From Bacteroidales bacterium (GTDB lineage Bacteria > Bacteroidota > Bacteroidia > Bacteroidales > JAADGE01): a stretch of 39,151 nt of DNA. Made by a program: the position numbers and the translations under genes. The stretch spans positions 1-39,151 of the forward strand of contig JANTGL010000002.1 in the NCBI GenBank assembly GCA_024762915.1. The letters are read 5' to 3'. Below, piece after piece: positions 33,203 to 39,151 of this stretch. Under the pieces are notes generated by a model, which saw only the letters and a list, made by a program, of their open reading frames with translations, made no database searches and was not told where the DNA came from. Position 1 is the stretch's first letter, and every line of letters starts with the position of its first letter.

Positions 33203-34399
33203 ATGAAGAATATATTACGAAATAACTATTTAAAATTAACAGAACCTTTTATCGACAAACAAATCATAAAAGTTTTAACCGGAGCAAGACGCGTCGGTAA
33301 AACAACGATTTTGCATCAAATAAGTAATCTGATTAAACAAAAGGATAAAAACGCAAATATTATTTTTATAAATAAGGAATATTTTGAATTCAGACATATT
33401 AAAAATGAAGAAGATTTATATTTGTATGTAAAAGAAAAAACACGAAAAAATAAAAAAAACTATGTTTTTATTGATGAAGTTCAAGAAATATTAAATTTTG
33501 AAATTGCATTAAATCAACTGTTTGCAAAACAATATGACATCTGGTGTACCGGAAGCAATGCAAGAATGTTATCGGGAGATTTGGCGACTTACCTTTCCGG
33601 AAGATATATTGAATTTAAAATTTCAAGTCTTTCATACAATGAATTTCTTGAATTTCACAACTTACAAAATAACAATGATACTTTATTAAAATACATTCGG
33701 TTCGGCGGAATGCCTTATCTGATAAATATTACATTAGAAGATGAACTTGTTTACGGTTATCTGAAAAGTATCTACAACACCATTATTCTGAAAGATGTCA
33801 TTGCTCGTTACAATATTCGAGATATTGATTTTATTGAACGTTTAACGGAATATTTATCGGATAACTTGGGAAGTTATGTTTCTTCAAAAAAAATTACCGA
33901 CTTTTTAAAATCGCAACATATTAGTCTGTCAATTAATACCGTATTAAATTATTTGCAATATCTGACAAATTCTTTTTTTATACATAAAGTTCAGAGATAC
34001 GACATTCAAGGAAAAAAGCGTTTTGAAATTAATGATAAATATTATTTTGAAGATTTGGGTTTAAAACATGCCGTGATACCGTATCAAGCAAATGATATCG
34101 GAAAAGTTTTTGAAAATTTGGTTTATAAGCACCTTAAAAATAACGGATATACACTTTATATCGGAAAAATAAAAAATTATGAGATTGATTTTGTCGCACA
34201 GAAAAATAACATAACAAAATATTTTCAAGTTGCCTATTTACTTCCCGATGAAAAAGTTATCGAACGAGAATTCGGTAATTTATTAAAGATTAATGATAAT
34301 TATGAAAAAACGGTTATTTCTGCCGATGAATTAATAAAAGGAAATTTTCAGGGAATAAAACATATGAATATTAAAGATTTTCTTACAAATATTCCTTAA
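33203..34399 (+). CDS. AAA-family ATPase with DUF4143 (nuclease-like C-terminus), inserted between hut genes
   Basis: A 398-residue protein of a large, often multi-copy family. The Walker A motif is LTGARRVGKTT near residue 27 and Walker B is YVFIDEVQEI near residue 89. A sensor-like TGSNARML follows. The DUF4143 half has a winged-helix-like part (ITDFLKSQHISLSINTVLNYLQYL) and a PD-(D/E)XK-like end (GKVFENLVYKHL...YEIDFVAQ...YFQVAYLL). The function of the family is not established. The gene has its own promoter and palindrome and is bracketed by a 61-base exact direct repeat, which indicates insertion at the 3' end of hutI. No integrase or transposase accompanies it. Not expected to take part in histidine use. 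Confidence 0.85.
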   Translation: MKNILRNNYLKLTEPFIDKQIIKVLTGARRVGKTTILHQISNLIKQKDKNANIIFINKEYFEFRHIKNEEDLYLYVKEKTRKNKKNYVFIDEVQEILNFEIALNQLFAKQYDIWCTGSNARMLSGDLATYLSGRYIEFKISSLSYNEFLEFHNLQNNNDTLLKYIRFGGMPYLINITLEDELVYGYLKSIYNTIILKDVIARYNIRDIDFIERLTEYLSDNLGSYVSSKKITDFLKSQHISLSINTVLNYLQYLTNSFFIHKVQRYDIQGKKRFEINDKYYFEDLGLKHAVIPYQANDIGKVFENLVYKHLKNNGYTLYIGKIKNYEIDFVAQKNNITKYFQVAYLLPDEKVIEREFGNLLKINDNYEKTVISADELIKGNFQGIKHMNIKDFLTNIP

Positions 34400-34440
34400 A
34401 AATATGTTTAAAGAATTGCACCGAAAAATACTTTCAACTA

Positions 34441-34501
34441 AATTTTTCACTTATGCCTACGGCAGTAATTTAATTGATACGGTTATTTTGGGCGGGGAAA
34501 T
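34441..34501 (+). repeat. 61-bp direct repeat, right copy (stranded hutI 3' end)
   Basis: An exact copy of 32960-33020, followed in frame by codons for I-S and a TAA stop. It has no start codon and is not expressed as protein. Together with the left copy it brackets 1420 bases. Confidence 0.97.
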
Positions 34502-34540
34502 TATTTCTTAAAAATCATTTTTTCTTTAAGTCAAAAAAAT

Positions 34541-34548
34541 TACTTTTG
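34541..34548 (+). promoter_or_regulatory. -7 promoter box before ftcD
   Basis: TACTTTTG matches TAnnTTTG, 43 bases before the ftcD start. It would let ftcD be transcribed independently of hutI, which matters because the inserted gene separates them. Confidence 0.45.
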
Positions 34549-34591
34549 AAAGTTAATTTTTCAAGTTTCCAATTCTCAAATTTCAAACAAT

Positions 34592-36274
34592 ATGAAACAA
34601 CTTATAGAATGCGTACCCAATTTCAGCGAAGGACGCGATATGAGCGTTATAAAACAAATTACGAATGTTATTGAAACCGTTGAAGGAGTTAAACTTTTGG
34701 ATGTTGACCCCGGAGCGGCAACCAACCGAACAGTCGTAACTTTTGTAGGCACCCCCGATGAAGTTATTGACGCAGCTTTTCTCGCTATAAAAAAAGCAAG
34801 CGAAATGATTGATATGAGCAAACACCATGGCGAACATCCGCGATTCGGAGCAACTGACGTGTGTCCTTTGGTACCGATTTCAGGAATAACAATGGAAGAA
34901 ACCGTAAAATATGCACATAAATTAGCTGAACGTGTCGGAAACGAACTCGGTATTCCGGTTTATTGCTATGAATTTGCGGCAAGCGAAGAAAAACGCCGAA
35001 ATTTGGCTTATTGCAGAGCCGGCGAATACGAAGGTTTAAAAGAAAAACTTACCGACCCGAAAATGAAACCCGATTACGGAACTGCGGAATTCAATGAATT
35101 TGTAAAAAAATCCGGTGCTACGGCAATCAGTGCCAGAAACTTTTTGGTGGCATACAATGTTAATCTTAATACCACTTCCACCAGACGAGCCAATGCCATA
35201 GCTTTTGATGTTCGCGAAAACGGAAGAGCCAAAAAAGAAAACGGAAAAATCGTAAAAGATGAAAAAGGAAACACCGTAAGAATTCCCGGAACTTTGAAAA
35301 AAGTAAAAGCAATCGGCTGGTTTATAGAAGAATACGGTATTGCCCAAATTTCTATGAATTTAACGGACATCACCGTAACTTCGGTTCATAAAGCTTACGA
35401 AGAAGTTAAAAAAAGTGCCGAAAAAAGAGGTGTTCGCGTAAGCGGTTCGGAACTGGTGGGTTTAATACCCTTAAACGCTATGTTGGATGCCGGAAAATAT
35501 TATTTAAAAATGCAGCAACGTTCAACCGGTATCGCCGACAGTGAAATTATTAAAATTGCCGTTAAATCACTCGGTTTGGATGAACTCAAACCCTTTATTC
35601 CGGAAGAACGTATCATTGAATATGTGATGGAAGATAAAAATTCCAAACCATTAATCCATATGAATTTGAAAGATTTTGCCGATTTAACAGGTTCTGAATT
35701 TCCGGCTCCGGGCGGCGGTTCCATTTCTGCATATATGGGTGCTTTGGGTGCGGCACTCGGAACAATGGTAGCCAATCTTTCATCACACAAACGCGGTTGG
35801 GACGAACGTTGGGAAGAATTTTCCGATTGGGCTGACAAAGGTGCAACATACTACAAAGCACTCGTAAATATGGTTGACGAAGATACCAATGCTTTTAATA
35901 AAATTATGGAAGCTTTCCGTTTGCCGAAAAAAAACGATACCGAAAAAGCTGCCAGACATCAAGCAATACAAGAAGCTACTAAAAATGCCATTAATGTTCC
36001 GTTTAAGATTATGGAACTCGCATACGGTTCTATGGAAGTGATGAAAGCAATGGCTGAATTCGGTTTGCAGGCATCCGTAAGTGATGCCGGTGTGGGCGTA
36101 TTAGCCGCTAAAGCCGCGGTTCACGGGGCATTTATGAACGTTAAAATAAATATGGGGGATTTGGAAGATAAAGAATTTGCAGCCGAAAAACTGAAAGCCG
36201 GAAATGAAATTCTCGAAAAAGCAACAGCTTTGGAAAAAGAAATTGTTGCAATGGTTGAAGAAAAAATTTCATAA
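34592..36274 (+). CDS. ftcD: Bifunctional glutamate formimidoyltransferase / formimidoyltetrahydrofolate cyclodeaminase
   Basis: A 560-residue fusion that moves the formimino group from formiminoglutamate to tetrahydrofolate and then releases ammonia, giving methenyl-tetrahydrofolate. The transferase half (residues 1-330) opens with IECVPNFSEGRD and has KHHGEHPRFGATDVCPLVP with the catalytic His region and RVSGSELVGLIPLNAML. The cyclodeaminase half (about 350-560) has FADLTGSEFPAPGGGSISAYMGALGAALG. Both halves look complete. It follows hutI functionally, so in this organism histidine carbon feeds the one-carbon pool. It ends just before a MITE-like element. Confidence 0.95.
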   Translation: MKQLIECVPNFSEGRDMSVIKQITNVIETVEGVKLLDVDPGAATNRTVVTFVGTPDEVIDAAFLAIKKASEMIDMSKHHGEHPRFGATDVCPLVPISGITMEETVKYAHKLAERVGNELGIPVYCYEFAASEEKRRNLAYCRAGEYEGLKEKLTDPKMKPDYGTAEFNEFVKKSGATAISARNFLVAYNVNLNTTSTRRANAIAFDVRENGRAKKENGKIVKDEKGNTVRIPGTLKKVKAIGWFIEEYGIAQISMNLTDITVTSVHKAYEEVKKSAEKRGVRVSGSELVGLIPLNAMLDAGKYYLKMQQRSTGIADSEIIKIAVKSLGLDELKPFIPEERIIEYVMEDKNSKPLIHMNLKDFADLTGSEFPAPGGGSISAYMGALGAALGTMVANLSSHKRGWDERWEEFSDWADKGATYYKALVNMVDEDTNAFNKIMEAFRLPKKNDTEKAARHQAIQEATKNAINVPFKIMELAYGSMEVMKAMAEFGLQASVSDAGVGVLAAKAAVHGAFMNVKINMGDLEDKEFAAEKLKAGNEILEKATALEKEIVAMVEEKIS

Positions 36275-36276
36275 AA

Positions 36277-36426
36277 AGGTTGTCTAAAAAGTGCGGTTAG
36301 TCATGTTTCCTTGTTTAACTTCGTAGAGCCTTCGGGTTCGGTATCTTTATAAATCACTTAATTTTAGTTTGTTGAGATTCTGAAACAAGTTCAGAATGAC
36401 ACCTCTGCTGACTTTTCAGACAATCT
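36277..36426. mobile_element. MITE-like element with 16-bp imperfect terminal inverted repeats
   Basis: A 150-base non-coding unit between convergent genes. Ends are AGGTTGTCTAAAAAGT (36277-36292) and ACTTTTCAGACAATCT (36411-36426), which pair at 14 of 16 positions. Inside are a hairpin GAGCC-TTCG-GGTTC (about 36326-36339) and a stem ATTCTGAA/TTCAGAAT (36377-36384 with 36390-36397). It has no open frame. It fills the space between the two stop codons almost exactly and could act as a two-way terminator. Confidence 0.6.
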
Positions 36427-36429
36427 CTT

Positions 36430-37575
36430 TTACTCCGAAATCCGTTTTAATGAACCCGATTCAGGGTAAAATTCTACGGTTATTTTTTCTTTAAAAAGAT
36501 TTGCGGGAATTAAATTTAATATTCCGATTTGAGGTATAAGAAGGTTCGTTTTATATAATTTCTTATCATCTAACATAATACTTACCTCTGCTGTTCCGGG
36601 TATTCTATAAATTATTCCTTTATTTTTTTCATCAAGTTTCAAATCACTTTTTAAAGGAATTTCTTTTTGATTAAAATTTAAAATAACCGGTGTATCAATT
36701 GTATCCGTAGTAATTCCTTTATTATCCGAGAAATAAAACAATATTTTCTGCATATTTTCAGCCGTATTTTCGGGAATAAATTCAAATTGATAATTTTTTA
36801 TAAATTTCATTTCTCTGCCGGTAAACAAACTCATATAATTACGTTCAAGTTCCGATAATTTTTTCAACATTTGTTTTAAAGCGATTCCGTCAGGAAAATT
36901 ATCTCCGTCATTTTCTCCCGTTAGTAAGGCATATCGGTCATCACGTAAATTAAAAATGATATCAGCCGTTTCTTTTGCTTGTTTTGCTTTGCTTTTATAC
37001 ACTTCTTTTTTTCGAATAACAGGAATTTTTATCATTACCGAATCTCTTATAACTTCCTTATATATAGTATCATAACGGATTTCTCTAACCGAATGCAATG
37101 AAATATCGGCATAATCAGAAACACTTGTTTTGATTTCTCTGTTTTGAATATTATTTTGTTCCGTATTAACTTTACCTGCCTGAATATCACTTAAATTAAT
37201 ACCCGAAATAAAATTTTCTTTACTCAAATTAATAAGTATAGAATTAATATTATCAGGTGAATTAATGCGAAAGATTTTTGATGAATCAATAACAGGAATT
37301 GTTTTAACGGAAAAATCAGAAATGTAAAAATACGATTCATTTTTCAGAACGGCATTTTTTGTATTAAAATACAGATGTGTATAATCGGCAAAAATTCCTT
37401 TCTGTTTTATTTCCTGTGTGATTTCAGCCGTTACAATTAATTTAGCTTTAGGAAGTGCATAAATGATTCCCTGCTCCTCGCTTTTTTCAGGAGTTATTTT
37501 TTCCGTATAAAAAGAAGTTTTACAAGAAATTAAAAAAAAGAACAAAACAATTCCGCTAATTTTAATGATTTTCAT
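36430..37575 (-). CDS. DUF4831-family lipoprotein
   Basis: A 381-residue predicted lipoprotein; the signal MKIIKISGIVLFFFLISC ends in a lipobox with Cys18. The DUF4831 hallmark is GIIYALPKAKLIVTAEITQ, followed by KGIFADYTHLYFN, where YA in a KGxxAxYA-type motif is usual. A middle part rich in DTIYKEVIRDSVMIKIPVIRKKE and a RYALLTGENDGDNFPDG segment also fit the family. The role is unknown; it is restricted mainly to Bacteroidota envelopes. It lies six bases after the MORN-repeat gene and is likely in one operon with it. Confidence 0.75.
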   Translation of the reverse strand: MKIIKISGIVLFFFLISCKTSFYTEKITPEKSEEQGIIYALPKAKLIVTAEITQEIKQKGIFADYTHLYFNTKNAVLKNESYFYISDFSVKTIPVIDSSKIFRINSPDNINSILINLSKENFISGINLSDIQAGKVNTEQNNIQNREIKTSVSDYADISLHSVREIRYDTIYKEVIRDSVMIKIPVIRKKEVYKSKAKQAKETADIIFNLRDDRYALLTGENDGDNFPDGIALKQMLKKLSELERNYMSLFTGREMKFIKNYQFEFIPENTAENMQKILFYFSDNKGITTDTIDTPVILNFNQKEIPLKSDLKLDEKNKGIIYRIPGTAEVSIMLDDKKLYKTNLLIPQIGILNLIPANLFKEKITVEFYPESGSLKRISE

Positions 37576-37581
37576 GGTGTT

Positions 37582-38808
37582 TTAATTATTTATAGGATAT
37601 TCATCCGGATTATTTTTAAAATCTTGCGGATCGGCTATATGTTTTCCTTTTTCAATATTTTTTTTGTAATCCTCACTTTCACGTTTTTCAACATCGGCTT
37701 CATTAAGATCTCTGCCGTTTTTATATGTAATTGTGTCTTGTTCACCGTTTTCACCGTAAAATATCCAAACACCGTCTTTTAAATCGTTTTTATACTGTCC
37801 TTTAACTTCTATTTTTCCGTTTTTATAATATCGAATCATCGGTCCTTCCATTTTCCCCTTAACGATTTTTGCTTTTAAAAAAGCATGACCGTTTTTATAA
37901 AACTTCAACCACAAACCAATTTGTATTCCGTTGTCATACGTACGCTTATCAAATATCTGTCCGTTATCATAAAAAATAATTTGCTCACCGTTTAAGCTGT
38001 CATTCAGAAAATTTTCTTCTTTAACTTTTATATTTTCTTGATAATAAACCCATTTTCCTGTTTTTTTCTTTCCGATATAAGTTCCTTCAGAAATCAAATT
38101 CTCATTTTCATCATAAAATTTTGCACTTGCCGTATCACCGGCTTCATCATAATTTAACAATGCTGATAATTTCCCGTTTTCATGATAACGTTTTAATTCT
38201 CCGACCGGTTTATCATCCTGAAAATAAACTTCATATGCTGTTACACCGTTTGAATAGACTTTCATCCATTTTCCCTGTTTCAATCCGTTTGCATCCGTTT
38301 GATTAATTTTACCTTCTTTGGTAAGTCTAATAATTTCGGCATCGGGACGTGCTTCTTCATCTTTAAAAATCTCATGATATTGCTTTAAAGTATCTTTATA
38401 TATTTTTGCTAAATAATCAAAATACGGTTTACTCTGTTTTTTATTTGCATCATAATAGTTTGCTGCAAAATTTCTTAAGATCAGATGAAAACTATCCAAT
38501 TCTGTCTTAAATTTTTCGTCATACACTTCGTGATTTTCCTTCTTAATTCCTTTATTAATATACTTCCCGGCAGATTTAACGGAAAAATTATCTTTCAAGG
38601 TTTTATATTCTTGATAATACGACATTCCTATAAAATAATAAGGAGCTGCATTTTTTGAATTTTCGGAAAGATAGTCTTTTGCCTTAGTAACACATTTTTC
38701 ATACTTTCCTTTATTATAATAACTTTCAATTTTAGAAAGTTTCTTATCTTGAGAATAAATTAAAAAAACGGGAAGGATAAATACGACTGTTAATATATAC
38801 TTTTTCAT
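37582..38808 (-). CDS. Exported MORN/YwqK-like repeat protein
   Basis: A 408-residue protein with a signal peptide (YILTVVFILPVFLIYSQ). Residues 25-150 look TPR-like (YNKGKYEKCVTKAKDYLSENSKNAAPYYFIGMSYY). From residue 170 on there are about eight copies of a 22-24-residue repeat of MORN/YwqK type: GKWMKVYSNG, GELKRYHENGKL, GKWVYYQEN, GEQIIFYDNGQI, GLWLKFYKNG, GPMIRYYKNGKI and GVWIFYGENG. Such repeats are sometimes labelled 'toxin-antitoxin YwqK antitoxin', but nothing here supports a toxin link. A surface or periplasmic scaffold is more likely. It precedes the DUF4831 gene by six bases. Confidence 0.8.
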   Translation of the reverse strand: MKKYILTVVFILPVFLIYSQDKKLSKIESYYNKGKYEKCVTKAKDYLSENSKNAAPYYFIGMSYYQEYKTLKDNFSVKSAGKYINKGIKKENHEVYDEKFKTELDSFHLILRNFAANYYDANKKQSKPYFDYLAKIYKDTLKQYHEIFKDEEARPDAEIIRLTKEGKINQTDANGLKQGKWMKVYSNGVTAYEVYFQDDKPVGELKRYHENGKLSALLNYDEAGDTASAKFYDENENLISEGTYIGKKKTGKWVYYQENIKVKEENFLNDSLNGEQIIFYDNGQIFDKRTYDNGIQIGLWLKFYKNGHAFLKAKIVKGKMEGPMIRYYKNGKIEVKGQYKNDLKDGVWIFYGENGEQDTITYKNGRDLNEADVEKRESEDYKKNIEKGKHIADPQDFKNNPDEYPINN

Positions 38809-38960
38809 TATTGAGTTTTTAAGGTTATTAACTTAACAAAAATAAAAAATATTTATTGCTGAACAAAGTCAACCATTTTATTACATTTTTTGAATTATTC
38901 TTTTGTTTCTTGCAACTTTTACACTATTTTTAAGGTCAATAATGATACCGAAATTATCAA

Positions 38961-39151
38961 ATGAATAAACTTCTTTTCATATTTTTCATTTTTTTAACTT
39001 CCGGGAGCTTTGCTCAACACGAAGCAGACAACTGGTATTTCGGGAATTATGTCGGGCTGGATTTCAGTTCGGGAAAGCCTGAACCTTTAACAGACGGGCA
39101 ATTAAAAAATTATGAAGGGTGTGCAGTAGCCTCTGATTCTTCCGGGAATTT
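38961..39151 (+). CDS. Secreted protein, N-terminal part (cut by window edge)
   Basis: The first 63 codons of a gene that runs off the window. The signal peptide is MNKLLFIFFIFLTSGSFAQ. The mature start HEADNWYFGNYVGLDFSSGKP, then LTDGQL, EGCAVASDSSGN, is a pattern I know from very long Bacteroidota surface proteins with beta-propeller/PKD repeats and a gliding-associated C-terminal domain. Most would be type IX cargo. The C-terminus that would prove this is outside the window. The 152-base gap before it holds no gene. Confidence 0.75.
   Translation, partial: MNKLLFIFFIFLTSGSFAQHEADNWYFGNYVGLDFSSGKPEPLTDGQLKNYEGCAVASDSSGN

Noticed and set aside
32960..34501. 61-bp repeats as att sites of a classical integrative element
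   Set aside because: No integrase, excisionase or tRNA target is present, and the enclosed 1.4 kb holds one gene only. I keep the insertion reading but not the classical mechanism.
36319..36344. A small RNA gene within the MITE-like element
   Set aside because: Hairpins are present but there is no promoter box or terminator that would define a separate transcript.
37582..38808. YwqK-type antitoxin role for the MORN-repeat protein
   Set aside because: The protein is exported and no toxin gene is nearby; the label comes only from repeat similarity.

Overview
The window is AT-rich chromosomal DNA from a member of the Bacteroidota. The evidence is a flexirubin/aryl-polyene-type gene cluster, type IX secretion and gliding genes (porU, a PorP/SprF-family gene, gldJ), secreted proteins with type IX sorting tails, DUF4831 and YfcC-type proteins, and several TAnnTTTG promoter boxes of the Bacteroidota kind with few Shine-Dalgarno sites. 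I cannot name the genus. No rRNA, tRNA, CRISPR array or full insertion sequence was seen.

Layout. (1) 1-8.7 kb is a polyene-pigment region: the end of a ketosynthase, a ketosynthase-like chain-length factor without the catalytic triad, a polysaccharide deacetylase, a LolA-like carrier, a lipoprotein, a FabZ-like dehydratase, a DUF218 lipoprotein, a membrane-anchored C45-family acyltransferase/hydrolase and a GT2-DUF2062 glycosyltransferase. A GxxExxY nuclease-fold gene and a ParE-type toxin-antitoxin pair are lodged between the biosynthetic genes. The joints between genes are built from a small set of shared repeat blocks. (2) 8.7-17.2 kb holds a Mom/GNAT-like protein, porU, a divergent PorP/SprF-family gene, gldJ and murF. 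(3) 17.3-22.3 kb holds a secreted M14 metallocarboxypeptidase and a long acyl-CoA dehydrogenase, each followed by a clear terminator. (4) 22.3-28 kb, minus strand, holds mtnA, cdaA and folP, plus a periplasmic TPR-CHAT protein. (5) 28-31.5 kb holds two tandem acyltransferase paralogues and a YfcC-type carrier. (6) 31.8-36.3 kb is a histidine-degradation pair, hutI and ftcD, interrupted by an AAA-ATPase/DUF4143 gene. (7) 36.3-39.1 kb holds a MITE-like element, a DUF4831 lipoprotein, a MORN/YwqK-repeat protein and the start of a secreted protein.

How the genes work together. In region 1 the ketosynthase pair and dehydratase would build the polyene chain. The LolA-like protein and lipoprotein could carry the lipid-like product to the outer membrane, and the glycosyltransferase, deacetylase and C45 protein could tailor or attach it. 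PorU is the sortase that cleaves sorting tails like that of the M14 peptidase and attaches cargo to the surface. GldJ belongs to the gliding/secretion machinery.

The most unusual signals are three. First, a 61-bp exact direct repeat brackets the ATPase gene: one copy forms the present 3' end of hutI and the other lies stranded before ftcD, as if an insertion had replaced the gene's end with a copy. Second, the pigment cluster's intergenic regions are a mosaic of shared repeat blocks, with the GxxExxY gene framed by inverted copies. Third, the diadenylate cyclase gene cdaA has no ATG, GTG or TTG start, and ATT is the only sensible candidate.
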